Shown here piece by piece: positions 21,772 through 30,673 of a DNA stretch of 39,154 nt. The stretch covers positions 1 through 39,154 of the forward strand of contig JAFXVN010000051.1 in the NCBI GenBank assembly GCA_017524545.1, written 5' to 3'. Origin of the DNA: Bacteroidaceae bacterium. Lineage in GTDB: Bacteria; Bacteroidota; Bacteroidia; Bacteroidales; Bacteroidaceae. A program made the translations under genes and the position numbers. Position 1 is the first letter of the stretch; each line of letters starts with the position of its first letter. The notes beneath the pieces are model-generated. The model ran no database searches and was not told the origin of the DNA. It saw only the letters and a program-made list of their open reading frames with translations.

Positions 21772-22827
21772 ATGAAAAAGTTATTTCTTTCTTTGGTTGC
21801 AATTGTAATGACAACCATGAGTTATGCACAGAGTTCTCTTCTGGCAACATTGAGTCACGACGGTACCATCTCCACCTACTATGGCACGACGGCCTTGAAG
21901 GAGGCACTCGCCGATGCTGAGAACGGTGATGCCATCACCCTCTCTGCCGGACAGTTCATCGCGGCAAACATCACAAAGGCCATCACGCTTCGCGGTGCTG
22001 GCATGAGCACACGCAACGACTCCATCAACAGCCACGAGTCGTCCATCGTGCAGGGCACCTTCTCCATTAACATCTCAGACAGCCTGTCCGAGCGCCTCAT
22101 CATGGAGGGCATCTATTTCAACTCTGCCATAACCTATGAGGGAAAGCTCAGGAACGCCCTCTTCATGAAGAGCCGCTTCCAGAAAATCAGTGCAGGCAAC
22201 AACGCAACCATGGTGAACAACACGTTCATCCATTGCAGGATAGCCGCTGGCATCACCCTAACAAACAATTCCAATGCGAACCTGATTAACTGCGTGGTGT
22301 GGGAACCCAACAACAAGGGTACGACAGGCTCCAACTTCGAGTTCGACAACTGCGTGATAAGGATGGCAAACGCTAACCAAGTCGTGTTCTCTTATTATAA
22401 GAATTGCTTTATTATGAGTAATACAACCTATGCCGGCGGCTATGATCCCAGTTGTTCAATCCCGGAAAGCTGCGTTGCCACACACTGTGCAGGCTGCTGT
22501 AACAATGGTAATAGCGAAAGCTTTTACAACGACATCTTCTATTACCTTTGGTCAAAGAATCAGACGAACGTCAATGTGGCAAGGCCATCCAAAGTGCTCA
22601 AGACAGGCAACATGACCTACAACGATACTGAGAACTTTGCACTGACTGATGCCGCCAAGACAACGTACCTCGGCACGGATGGCAAGGAGATTGGCATCTA
22701 CGGCGGCAGCATCCCCTACGAGGAAGACCCCACAACACCGCAAATCACCAAGTGCAACGTGGCTGCCAAGTCAACGGCCGACGGCAAGCTGAGCGTCGAT
22801 ATCGAAGTGAAGGCCGCTGAGTATTAA
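21772..22827 (+). CDS. Secreted beta-helix-like surface protein
   Basis: 352 aa. The signal peptide MKKLFLSLVAIVMTTMSYAQ is the deciding feature for the start at 21772 rather than 21484. TTALKEALADAENGDAITLSAGQF is the opening of a parallel beta-helix repeat fold (pectate-lyase-like), followed by short repeats with NNT/NSN ladder residues such as MVNNTFIHCRIAAGITLTNNSN. No catalytic site is recognised. The end PTTPQITKCNVAAK...DIEVKAAEY is a common C-terminal type in Bacteroidales surface proteins. It is followed 18 nt later by the 1403-aa repeat protein. Confidence 0.75.
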   Translation: MKKLFLSLVAIVMTTMSYAQSSLLATLSHDGTISTYYGTTALKEALADAENGDAITLSAGQFIAANITKAITLRGAGMSTRNDSINSHESSIVQGTFSINISDSLSERLIMEGIYFNSAITYEGKLRNALFMKSRFQKISAGNNATMVNNTFIHCRIAAGITLTNNSNANLINCVVWEPNNKGTTGSNFEFDNCVIRMANANQVVFSYYKNCFIMSNTTYAGGYDPSCSIPESCVATHCAGCCNNGNSESFYNDIFYYLWSKNQTNVNVARPSKVLKTGNMTYNDTENFALTDAAKTTYLGTDGKEIGIYGGSIPYEEDPTTPQITKCNVAAKSTADGKLSVDIEVKAAEY

Positions 22828-22845
22828 CGCAAGCATCCAAAGACT

Positions 22846-25800
22846 ATGCAAAAGATATTAGCATTTCTTGTCCTGCTGATGCTCCCATGGGCAGCAAGGG
22901 GACAGGCACTTGCTGACTGGTACTACTGGTTCGACACGGATGCCGCCCCGCGAGATAGCGGCAAGGTGACAAGCCAGCAATTCCAACTGCAGACAGATGT
23001 CAGCCATCTGCCCACGGGCGCACATACGCTCTATGTCCAGGTAGCAGACACAGCAGGCGTCTATAGTCCGCCGTTAGGCAAGTTCTTTTTCAAGGTTCCT
23101 GATATCAGCAGCATCGACAAACTGTTCTACACCATTGATACAGAGGAAGAGGCTCATGCCTTAGATTTCGGCAACGGGACTTTCTCGCTTGATGTCTCAA
23201 CCTATCCGATGGGCTTCCACAGCATCAGCCTCCAGGTGATGGACAAGGAGGGCGGCGTAAGTAGCGTCATACCCTATCTGTTCTACAAAGTGCCGACAGA
23301 CGGACGGCTATCACGCTTCCGCTATTGGTTTGACAACGACAGGACTATTCTTGAGCAGCCGTACGGTCAGGGGCATTACCTCCTTGACGTGTCGGAGCTG
23401 ATTCCCGGCCTGCACTTCGTCAACTATTTTGTCATTGACGGCGCAAACAGCATGACCGACGTACAGAGCGCAGCCTTCTTCCGCCAGTCTGTAGAGCAGA
23501 ATCAGAAATTGTACTACTGGTTCGCAGGCGACACCATCGCAACGCGGATAGACAACTTCCGTGACGGCTTCGTGCTTGATGTGACAAACCAAATGGAGGG
23601 TTTCAATACCATCTATTTCCAAATGGAGGACAACGGCACAACCGACATCCAGACGGAACACTACATAAAAGTTCCGCAGACGGAAGGTGCAGGAGACATG
23701 ACCGTCCTGTGCATCATCGACGGCAAGATAGCCTCAGAGGACAAGTTGCCCAACCTGGGCGGTGTCATAAAGTGGGACATGGATGTCAGCACAATGGATG
23801 TGGGTATGCACAAGGCGTTGTTCCAGGTTATCACGCCCTCAGGTTCTGGCTCTTCCATAGCCGAATCCTATTTCCTTCGCACGCTGACCAACGCCGAAGT
23901 GGCCACCATGCAATGCAGCTACATCATCGACGGCTTCAAGCACTATGTGCAGAAGGGCATATCGGTTAACGGCACATTCCACTTCGACCTTCCTGTAGAA
24001 GAGATGGAGGACGGCCTGCATCGTATGGACTACATGCTCGTCGCAGAAAATGGAGTTACTACAACCCAAGGCTCAGCTTGGTTCTTCAAGACCCCCGTGG
24101 GCGGCAATGGCATTACGCAGTATGACTACTGGCTGAACGACAAGAGCGACGATGTCCGTTCCGTGACACTTGATGTCCCGACAGACCCTTTCCAACTCAT
24201 CAAATTGTTGCCTATCTCCACTGAACCTATTCGTTCGTCTTGTTTTCATTTTGACAGCAAGGACGGCATTCCCATGATTTACGCAAAGAACGACATCCAC
24301 TTCCGTTTCCACGACAAAAGTGGACGATGGGTTGATGCTGACAACCAGTACGTAGATTACAATGTTGGCCAGAAAGTGGAACCTGTAGGTGAGTTGCAAG
24401 CTACGCAGACGTTTGACCGTCCAACAGAAGGAAACATCAGATGGTACTGGTTAGAGGCGGAAAAGGGAGACCAATTGGAATTCAAGACAGACCGTGCATG
24501 CACCTTGCAACTGTTCTCGCCCTCAGCAGAAGAAGTATATAGTGCTTCTGGCTCAGCTTCTGTATCTTATGGTGGTACACATGCCGAGGAGAGTGGCAGG
24601 TACTATCTTGCTGTTCATGATGTGACTGCCACGAATGGAACAAGTCTCAAATTGGATTACAGTCGTCTGGATAAATTTGCTGTGCTTGCCCATTCTGTTA
24701 CGGAGATGGGCGTATTGCCAGGCGTCCAGATGATGGGGGTTAGTGGTAACGGCCTTGACTGTGTTACTTCTGTGATGTTGAAGAAGGGCAGTGTTGAGAT
24801 AGTGGCAGACACCTTAATTGCTGACAGCAAGGCTGAAGGCCATGTACTGTTTGTCTTCAACGGAAATGAGGAACTGGGTGACTATGGCCTCTCCTTCCAT
24901 TTTGATAATGGAGAGAGCACGAAAGACATCACCATAAGCAACGCAGTAACTCTTAAAGAGCCTCACTTTGGAGACATTGATATTGCAATTTCAGACCCCC
25001 GCCGTGTGGCAAGTCCCTATCCTGTGACAATCAAGGTGACCAATACCAGTAACCTGACCTACAGTCATATTCCATTCTATATGGCATACGACAATGTGGA
25101 AAAGATTAACGACATGCGTTTCCTGAACTTTGACATAGAAGCCGACAAACTACTGGTTGACAGCGGTCTGGTATTCACGCAGGAAATAGAGAATTTCAAG
25201 GAAAAGGGCATAAAAGTCCGCATGATACCTGCCGTCATCCCAACGCTGATGCCAGGTGAAACCCAGATTTACCAACTTGGTTTCAAAGCAGGCAGCCATG
25301 CGACATATAATGTCTATGCATGGACAGGCACGCCTTGGAACCTCTATGCAACCGAAACCATGACAGCCATTCAGACTCTTGCTCAAAGCGGAACAGGCTA
25401 TACTGGTGGAAATGGCGGCGGATCAGGTTGCAGTGGCAGCGGCTCTGGCAGTGGCTCTGGCGGCGGTGCAGGCAGTGGTTCTGGCGGCGGTGCAGGTAGT
25501 GGTTCTGGCAGTGGTTCGGGAGGCGGCGCAGCAGCTATCATTCTTCCAGGTGGAGGCAGTGGCGGCGCTGGTGGCAATGTCAGCGGTGGCGTTGCAACAA
25601 GTTGCATGCCTGACCCATGTGGCTATGCTGGCGTAGTACGCACCTGGATTGAAGAGTGTACCTGTGCTACAGCCCTTGGTCTGGGACAGGTGCTTGGTGG
25701 AATACATAATGCCTTGCACAACAGAAGCAACCGCGCACAACGGGAACAGTTAGCAGCCAGTGGGTTGTTCGACAATCCCTATGACTATTTCCCCGATTAC

Positions 25801-27057
25801 TACCTGCCCAATCCTAATGACATCTTTAATAACTGGTTGAACCACTGCATTCCTTACCCTGGTGCTTTGGGTAAGGTTATGTCGGGCTTGAATGCCTTCC
25901 AAAACACATTTGGTAGCGACAGGTGTCCTGACCCAGACCCTCATGGCTGTAACCAATGGAATCCTGGTGACCCCAATGACATTTATGGCTATCTGTCTGA
26001 GGCAGGAAGTAAGTTCATGATGGATTCTATAGCGAACATAGACTACACTATCGAATTCGAGAATGACACAACTCTTGCAACAGCTTCTGCTCATGCCATA
26101 GTTATCCGCGATACGCTTAACAGTCAATACTTCGATTTGACTAAGTTTATGCCGACAGGTGTAAGGATTGGCAAAAAGGAAGTGGCCCTTGATGAAGTTG
26201 ACATTATAACCAACAATGGTGAGACCACCTTCGTCAAGACCATCGACATGCGTCCCGAAATCAATGCCATCGCACAGGTGAACGGTGAGTACGACCAGAA
26301 GGACGGCATCGCCCAATGGAAGTTCCAGAGCCTCGACCCGATGACAATGGAGCCGACGGACGACCTGATGCAAGGCATCCTGCCTGTAAACTACGACGGC
26401 ACTTCGGGCATCGGCGAGGTAATGTTTAATGTTAGTTTGAAGAAGCAATTCCCAGACGGTACTGAGATTTCAAACCGTGCAGGAATTGTCTTTGATTACG
26501 AGGCAGCCATCCTCACTCCGACTTGGACAAATATTGTTGATGCCGTGCCTCCCACGAGCAGGGTGGAATCCACAAGCATAGAGAAGGCGGACACTGTGAC
26601 GCTGCACTTTACAGGCGAGGACGCACGCTCTGGCGTATGGCGTTACACAATTTACGCACAGGACGGCAGGAATGCCCCATGGCGCGAGCTGGGCGTGACC
26701 GACTCGTGTGCCTTCGACTTCGGGTATGCCGAGGGTATCGACTATGGGTTCTGCGTTCTGGCAACCGACTCCGCAGGCAACGTGGAGCAGAAGGAACTGG
26801 TGCGCGAGGCAGAGCTCCGCAGCTTCATTTCCGGTGATGCCAACAGCGACGGCGTGGTTGACACGAAGGATGCCGTGCTGGTCATCTCCTACTATCTGGG
26901 CCGTCCGAACACCTATCTGAACGTCAGCGCGGCCGACATCATAGAGGACGGCGTGATAGACACGAAGGATGCCGTTGCCATCATCAACAAGTACCTGAAC
27001 ACATCAGCCAGTCCTAAGACAACGAGGAAAAACAGAAAACGGATAAGAGTATTATGA
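22846..27057 (+). CDS. Large secreted repeat protein with C-terminal dockerin
   Basis: 1403 aa. A signal peptide (MQKILAFLVLLMLPWAARGQA) is followed by about seven ~65-residue beta repeats (26-495) with a pattern Y-[YF]-W-[FI]-D ... L-D-V-S ... G-[FL]-H ... F-[YF]-K-V-P, for example YYWFDTD and FRYWFDND. A galactose-binding-like segment (about 500-605) and beta-sandwich domains follow, then a Gly/Ser linker (about 853-900), a Cys-bearing region, and a DUF7619-like domain with YTIEFENDTTLATASAHAIVIRDTL. Residues ~1328-1385 form a type I dockerin with two calcium loops (DANSDGVVDTKDA and EDGVIDTKDA), ending in a basic tail. It overlaps the next gene by 4 nt. No enzymatic domain is seen, so it is probably structural or adhesive. 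Confidence 0.8.
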   Translation: MQKILAFLVLLMLPWAARGQALADWYYWFDTDAAPRDSGKVTSQQFQLQTDVSHLPTGAHTLYVQVADTAGVYSPPLGKFFFKVPDISSIDKLFYTIDTEEEAHALDFGNGTFSLDVSTYPMGFHSISLQVMDKEGGVSSVIPYLFYKVPTDGRLSRFRYWFDNDRTILEQPYGQGHYLLDVSELIPGLHFVNYFVIDGANSMTDVQSAAFFRQSVEQNQKLYYWFAGDTIATRIDNFRDGFVLDVTNQMEGFNTIYFQMEDNGTTDIQTEHYIKVPQTEGAGDMTVLCIIDGKIASEDKLPNLGGVIKWDMDVSTMDVGMHKALFQVITPSGSGSSIAESYFLRTLTNAEVATMQCSYIIDGFKHYVQKGISVNGTFHFDLPVEEMEDGLHRMDYMLVAENGVTTTQGSAWFFKTPVGGNGITQYDYWLNDKSDDVRSVTLDVPTDPFQLIKLLPISTEPIRSSCFHFDSKDGIPMIYAKNDIHFRFHDKSGRWVDADNQYVDYNVGQKVEPVGELQATQTFDRPTEGNIRWYWLEAEKGDQLEFKTDRACTLQLFSPSAEEVYSASGSASVSYGGTHAEESGRYYLAVHDVTATNGTSLKLDYSRLDKFAVLAHSVTEMGVLPGVQMMGVSGNGLDCVTSVMLKKGSVEIVADTLIADSKAEGHVLFVFNGNEELGDYGLSFHFDNGESTKDITISNAVTLKEPHFGDIDIAISDPRRVASPYPVTIKVTNTSNLTYSHIPFYMAYDNVEKINDMRFLNFDIEADKLLVDSGLVFTQEIENFKEKGIKVRMIPAVIPTLMPGETQIYQLGFKAGSHATYNVYAWTGTPWNLYATETMTAIQTLAQSGTGYTGGNGGGSGCSGSGSGSGSGGGAGSGSGGGAGSGSGSGSGGGAAAIILPGGGSGGAGGNVSGGVATSCMPDPCGYAGVVRTWIEECTCATALGLGQVLGGIHNALHNRSNRAQREQLAASGLFDNPYDYFPDYYLPNPNDIFNNWLNHCIPYPGALGKVMSGLNAFQNTFGSDRCPDPDPHGCNQWNPGDPNDIYGYLSEAGSKFMMDSIANIDYTIEFENDTTLATASAHAIVIRDTLNSQYFDLTKFMPTGVRIGKKEVALDEVDIITNNGETTFVKTIDMRPEINAIAQVNGEYDQKDGIAQWKFQSLDPMTMEPTDDLMQGILPVNYDGTSGIGEVMFNVSLKKQFPDGTEISNRAGIVFDYEAAILTPTWTNIVDAVPPTSRVESTSIEKADTVTLHFTGEDARSGVWRYTIYAQDGRNAPWRELGVTDSCAFDFGYAEGIDYGFCVLATDSAGNVEQKELVREAELRSFISGDANSDGVVDTKDAVLVISYYLGRPNTYLNVSAADIIEDGVIDTKDAVAIINKYLNTSASPKTTRKNRKRIRVL
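25404..25600 (+). repeat. Gly/Ser-coding minisatellite
   Basis: Imperfect repeats such as GGCGGTGCAGGCAGTGGTTC within the 1403-aa gene encode a (GS)n/(GGGAGS)n linker. The number of units could vary by slippage while keeping frame (units of 6, 12 or 24 bp). Confidence 0.85.
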
Positions 27058-28190
27058 GAAAAATGAAATTAATCAGCCTGGTGCTTGCACTCGTCGGAGT
27101 GCAGGCACAGGCACAAGACTTGAGAGTATGGGTCGGTGATGCTGTGGTGACTGCCGACGGAGTGACAAAGACCACACTGACAGTATATCAGACAGACCCG
27201 ACAGACAACCAGTATGTGGCATTCCAGATGCAGATGCATGTCCCCGAAGGCATTCACATTGCACAAAGGAAACAAGGCCGAACAGATTATGTGAACGACC
27301 TCACGCTGAATGCATTGCGCTTTGAAGGACTGGGCCACTCGTTGAGTAGCAATATGCCAGACGAGACCACGATTGTCCTCAGTTGCGCAGACATGAACAA
27401 TACAGCATTCTATCCCGACGATGCAGAAGGGAACACGGTGGAGGAACTGTTCACCATCGGTCTTGTCGCCGACAACACGATGACGAACGGAGTCTATACT
27501 GTAACCCTATCGGGTGTAGATTTCATTCACAGCGACGGCACCTCCAATTCCCCCGAAGAGGAGGTAAGCTTCAAGCTGACAGTCACAGGAGGACAAGAAC
27601 CTGTAGAGACCCCAATCAGCTACACCCTCTCCGAGGCAGGCGTAGGCACGCTGATTCTCCCCTACGATGCCGCTCTGCCCGAGGGACTGAAGGCCTACAG
27701 GTGCATCTCGCTTCAGGAGACGTCAGTCGTACTGGAAGAGCAGCCCGCCATTGCAGCCAATACCCCCGTGCTGATGCTGGGCGAGCCGGGCACATACACC
27801 TTCACGGGTACGCCCATGGGAGGGGATGTTTCCTATACCAGTGGCCTGCTGACAGGCGTGATGGAGGCGACATCCATAACATCGGGATACGTCCTGCAGA
27901 CTCAGGGCGGAATGACGGGATTCTATGCCGTAAACCAGGAGAAGCCAGTCACCGTGCCCGCTAACCGCTGCTACCTTCAGGTGGAGGCCGGCGTGAAGAT
28001 GCTTGGGCTTCTGTTCCCGGATGATGTTGACGGCATCAGAGGCCTCACCCCTGCCTCCCCCGATGAGGAAATGGTAAATGGTAAATGGTACGACCTCAGC
28101 GGCCGACAAATCGTAAATCGCAAATCGTCAAATGGTAAATATCCAAGGGGTATCTACGTCAGAGAGGGTAAGAAGATTGTGGAAAGATAA
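27054..28190 (+). CDS. Secreted protein with possible cohesin-like domain
   Basis: 378 aa with a signal peptide ending in VQAQAQ. Residues ~21-195 look like a cohesin-type beta sandwich: LRVWVGDAVVTADGVTKTTLTVYQTDP, then QYVAFQMQMHVPEGIHI, LSCADMNNTAF, EELFTIGLVADNTMTNGVYTVTLSGVDF. The middle to C-terminal part (about 205-345, with LPYDAALPEGLKAY and PVLMLGEPGTYTFTG) is a module I recall from other Bacteroidales surface proteins. The tail KWYDLSGRQIVN...YPRGIYVREGKK is T9SS-like in place and wording. Heptamer units lie in the code for the tail. ATGA overlap with the dockerin gene implies coupled translation and a possible physical partnership. Confidence 0.65.
   Translation: MRKMKLISLVLALVGVQAQAQDLRVWVGDAVVTADGVTKTTLTVYQTDPTDNQYVAFQMQMHVPEGIHIAQRKQGRTDYVNDLTLNALRFEGLGHSLSSNMPDETTIVLSCADMNNTAFYPDDAEGNTVEELFTIGLVADNTMTNGVYTVTLSGVDFIHSDGTSNSPEEEVSFKLTVTGGQEPVETPISYTLSEAGVGTLILPYDAALPEGLKAYRCISLQETSVVLEEQPAIAANTPVLMLGEPGTYTFTGTPMGGDVSYTSGLLTGVMEATSITSGYVLQTQGGMTGFYAVNQEKPVTVPANRCYLQVEAGVKMLGLLFPDDVDGIRGLTPASPDEEMVNGKWYDLSGRQIVNRKSSNGKYPRGIYVREGKKIVER
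28065..28140. repeat. Heptamer arrays (AATGGTA, AATCGCA) in the cohesin-like gene
   Basis: AAATGGT units at 28065-28093 and AATCGTA/AATCGCA units at 28110-28140 lie in frame on both sides of the codons for YDLSGRQ. Confidence 0.8.
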
Positions 28191-28201
28191 GACAGAAAGC
28201 T

Positions 28202-28357
28202 ATGAGACGCAAAGAATACAAGACTCCGTATGTGAAGGCCGATGAAGCTGAATGCTCCATGATACTGGCCGTGTCGGTTATCGTTGGGAAAGATGCAGAC
28301 CCAGAGAGTTCCATCCTAACCAAAGAAAACAACGATTGGAATATTTGGGAAGAGTAG
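28202..28357 (+). CDS. 51-aa small protein, C-terminal NDWNIWEE
   Basis: A short gene below common length cut-offs: MRRKEYKTPYVKADEAECSM, then ILAVSVIVGKDADP, ending TKENNDWNIWEE. It starts 11 nt after the cohesin-like gene and is followed by the terminator at 28427, so it belongs to the same transcript. The pattern K-x-Y-x-x-P near the start, a short hydrophobic core with S-V, and a W-x-x-W-E-E end resembles a class of small Bacteroidales proteins of unknown function that I recall near surface-protein genes. No signal peptide of the usual type is present. Function unknown. Confidence 0.65.
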   Translation: MRRKEYKTPYVKADEAECSMILAVSVIVGKDADPESSILTKENNDWNIWEE

Positions 28358-28426
28358 CAGCCTGCTCCCTACGCCACTTGCATACTATGTCCGTGGATTG
28401 GTCAAGGGCCTTTTCCTGACAAAACG

Positions 28427-28472
28427 AACGGCAGCGGCAGCTTCACATGGAAGTCTGCCGCTGCCGTTTTTT
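28427..28472 (+). terminator. Strong rho-independent terminator
   Basis: A 14-bp perfect stem AACGGCAGCGGCAG (28427-28440) with CTGCCGCTGCCGTT (28455-28468), an inner CTTC...GAAG pairing and a T run. It ends the surface-protein transcript. Confidence 0.92.
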
Positions 28473-28521
28473 CACCTTTTCACTCTTTCACCTTTTCAAT
28501 TTTTCACCCCTTCACCTTTTA
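28470..28521. repeat. Octamer array (CACCTTTT)
   Basis: Six near-8-bp units CACCTTTT/CACTCTTT/CAATTTTT lie between the terminator and the 3' end of the VanX-like gene (last unit touches its stop). Confidence 0.85.
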
Positions 28522-29193
28522 TTTCACTGCTTTGTAGTGTGCTTTGGCTTCGGCTCGGGAGACGAGGTTGAAGTGCCACCATTCGGTGCGGAGGGGTTTG
28601 AAGCCTGCTTCGGTCATTACCCTGCGTAGCAGTTCGCGGTTTTTCTTTGCCTCAGGCGTGATGATGTGGCGGGAGACAAGGCTGGCTTCGTTGTCAATGT
28701 GGGCGTACTCGCCAAGGAAATCCACTATTGTTCCCATGTCGAGCGTATCGCCTGTGGCTGCCTTGCAAAGGGTGATATCGACAGCCAGACCGTAGTTGTG
28801 CATCCCGCCGCCATTTCGGGGGTTGCTCACATAGATGCTCTTTTTTGTGCCTGCCACCGTGTCCCACATTTTCTGCTGCACGCTCATCGGCCGTGTCGCA
28901 TCATAGATTTTCAGGCTCAGGTCTGGCCTTAACTTCTTGAGAGCCTGTTGAGCCTTTGCCAGAACCGCAGCTGCCTTGGGGTGGAGGTAAGCTTCGCGAA
29001 GGTCGGTATAGAGCACCTTGCCGGTGAAGTTGTCGGGGCGGCTGTACATCAAGCTGACATGGATAGTGGAATCCACGGACAGGACATCCACCAGTCCCTG
29101 CTCCGCCATCCGCTGTGCCGTGGCACTCCGCTGTGCAAAACAAAAACCCGGGGCAAGCGTCAACAAAGCGGCTACAATCCAACGGCTCTTCAT
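28519..29193 (-). CDS. D-Ala-D-Ala dipeptidase-like (VanX family, M15)
   Basis: 224 aa with a signal peptide (MKSRWIVAALLTLAPGFCFA). The zinc dipeptidase motifs are present: Arg101 in YDATRPMS, His132 and Asp139 in GMHNYGLAVDI, Glu204 and His207 in TEWWHF. It would cleave D-Ala-D-Ala in the periplasm, probably for peptidoglycan recycling. There are no VanA/VanH partners around, so it should not be read as vancomycin resistance. It lies 30 nt after pssA in the psd-pssA run. Confidence 0.9.
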   Translation of the reverse strand: MKSRWIVAALLTLAPGFCFAQRSATAQRMAEQGLVDVLSVDSTIHVSLMYSRPDNFTGKVLYTDLREAYLHPKAAAVLAKAQQALKKLRPDLSLKIYDATRPMSVQQKMWDTVAGTKKSIYVSNPRNGGGMHNYGLAVDITLCKAATGDTLDMGTIVDFLGEYAHIDNEASLVSRHIITPEAKKNRELLRRVMTEAGFKPLRTEWWHFNLVSRAEAKAHYKAVK

Positions 29194-29223
29194 TCCTGTG
29201 GCAAAGCTTTCATGTCCACGGGG

Positions 29224-29922
29224 TCAGCCCGCCTTCTGCATTTTCGGGAAAGCCACCGACACCGCCACATACCATATTATAATAGCGGCAAGGGAACTGG
29301 TGCCGAGCAGCAGCAACGGCAAGCAGCCGGCAAGGAAGATGTAACGCTGCTTGTTGTCCGCCCAACTGAGGTTCTTGAACTTTAATGCCAGCATCGGCAC
29401 TTCGCAAACAAGCAACATGCAGAAGAGCAGCATGAAGAGAAACAGGAAGACGGCGTTGAACTTCTGCGAAACGAGGAAGGCATGTTCGCCAAGCACGAGG
29501 CTGCCCCAGAAGAGGGCGTTGGCGGGCGTAGGCAGACCGATGAACTGCTGGTGCTGACGCTCGTCGAGGTTGAACTTGGCAAGCCGCAGGGCAGAAAATG
29601 CTGCCATGAGGAATGCCGTATAGGGGAGGAAGGTTTTCAATTCAAAATTCAAATCCGGGTAATGCACTTCGTGGAAAAGGTAGAAGAGGATGGCACTTGG
29701 TGCTACGCCGAAGGTGACGATATCGGCCAGCGAGTCGAGCTCCTTGCCTATGTTTGAAGAGACACCGAGAGCACGGGCCACCATGCCGTCGAAGAAATCG
29801 AACACCGCGCCGCAGACTATCATCAGCACAGCATATTGATACTGTCCGTAGAAAGCACAGCCTGTTGCCATGCAACCACAGACGAGGTTGCAGCAGGTCA
29901 GAGTATTAGGGATATTGAACAT
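29224..29922 (-). CDS. pssA: CDP-diacylglycerol-serine O-phosphatidyltransferase
   Basis: A 232-aa membrane enzyme making phosphatidylserine from CDP-diacylglycerol and serine. The CDP-alcohol phosphotransferase motif D-G-x2-A-R-x8-G-x3-D-x3-D is complete: Asp45, Gly46, Ala49, Arg50, Gly59, Asp63 and Asp67. About seven hydrophobic segments are seen. It starts 8 nt after the psd stop, so the two consecutive steps of phosphatidylethanolamine synthesis are encoded together. A small heptamer duplication at 29634-29657 encodes DLNFELK between two membrane segments. Confidence 0.95.
   Translation of the reverse strand: MFNIPNTLTCCNLVCGCMATGCAFYGQYQYAVLMIVCGAVFDFFDGMVARALGVSSNIGKELDSLADIVTFGVAPSAILFYLFHEVHYPDLNFELKTFLPYTAFLMAAFSALRLAKFNLDERQHQQFIGLPTPANALFWGSLVLGEHAFLVSQKFNAVFLFLFMLLFCMLLVCEVPMLALKFKNLSWADNKQRYIFLAGCLPLLLLGTSSLAAIIIWYVAVSVAFPKMQKAG
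29634..29657. repeat. Short heptamer duplication inside pssA (TTGAATT)
   Basis: On the minus strand TTGAATT occurs twice in direct succession and encodes the stretch LNFEL in a loop of PssA. Confidence 0.5.
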
Positions 29923-29930
29923 GGGTAATC

Positions 29931-30656
29931 TTATTCGTCGTCTTGTTCTGTTTCTTGTTTCAGTTTCGCAATTATGGTCTCGTTGCCGACGGTCTTTTGG
30001 TGGAGCTTCACGCAGACTTCCGTGCCAAGGGGCAGGTAGAGGTCAACGCGCGACCCGAACTTGATGAAGCCCAGATGCTCATCGACATAGCATTCCTCGC
30101 CCACCGAGGGATAGGTGACGATGCGGCGTGCCATGGCGCCAGCCACCTGCCGCGCCAAAATCTCCGTGCCATCGGGAGTCTCGATGACCACCGTGCTGCG
30201 CTCGTTCTCTTCGCTCGCCTTCGGCAGCCAAGCCTTGTGGAAATTACCATCGTGATGCTCCACATACTTCACCGTCCCGTCAACGGGAATCCAGTTGGCA
30301 TGTACGTTGAAGAGGCTCATGAAGATACTGACCATGATGCGGCGGTCGTGGAAATAGACGTTCTCCTCCGTCTCCTCCACCACAACCACCTTGCCGTCGG
30401 CAGGAGCCACGACAATGCCCTCCGTGTCGCCCTCGAAGGTACGGATGGGGCACTGGAAGAAGTTCAGCAGGATAGCGTAGAGCAAGGCGCTGACGGATAT
30501 ACATATATCAAAAGGCAGCCGTGAATCGAAGATGTGAAGTATCGCGAAATTGAGTACTATCAGCACGATGGCACTCCATAGAAGTGTGTTCTTTCCTTCG
30601 CTGTGAAGGCGTATTTTCTTTAGTTTTCTAAATCTCTTGCCCATAGTTTTTGGCAT
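29931..30656 (-). CDS. psd: Phosphatidylserine decarboxylase
   Basis: 241 aa from the start at 30656. It removes CO2 from phosphatidylserine to give phosphatidylethanolamine. The enzyme cleaves itself at a Gly-Ser pair to form its pyruvoyl group; here this is FGS in [14 protein letters not shown], the short bacterial/archaeal-type (PSD-A) variant rather than the LGST form. [15 protein letters not shown] is a family block. Two N-terminal hydrophobic segments anchor it in the membrane. The in-frame extension up to 30737 would run through an AAAAGCG repeat and is not used; a -7 box (30673-30666) falls just before 30656 and gives a very short leader, so MGKRF at 30644 is a second candidate. Confidence 0.93.
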   Translation of the reverse strand: MPKTMGKRFRKLKKIRLHSEGKNTLLWSAIVLIVLNFAILHIFDSRLPFDICISVSALLYAILLNFFQCPIRTFEGDTEGIVVAPADGKVVVVEETEENVYFHDRRIMVSIFMSLFNVHANWIPVDGTVKYVEHHDGNFHKAWLPKASEENERSTVVIETPDGTEILARQVAGAMARRIVTYPSVGEECYVDEHLGFIKFGSRVDLYLPLGTEVCVKLHQKTVGNETIIAKLKQETEQDDE

Positions 30657-30665
30657 AGTGCGCTT

Positions 30666-30673
30666 CAAAGGTA
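30666..30673 (-). promoter_or_regulatory. psd -7 box
   Basis: TACCTTTG on the minus strand lies 10 nt before the psd start. No TTTG is present at -33; the GCGAAAA array occupies that place. Confidence 0.55.

Noticed and set aside
28519-29193. Vancomycin resistance gene (vanX)
   Set aside because: Motifs fit the dipeptidase family, but the protein has a signal peptide and no vanA/vanH neighbours; more likely a peptidoglycan recycling enzyme.
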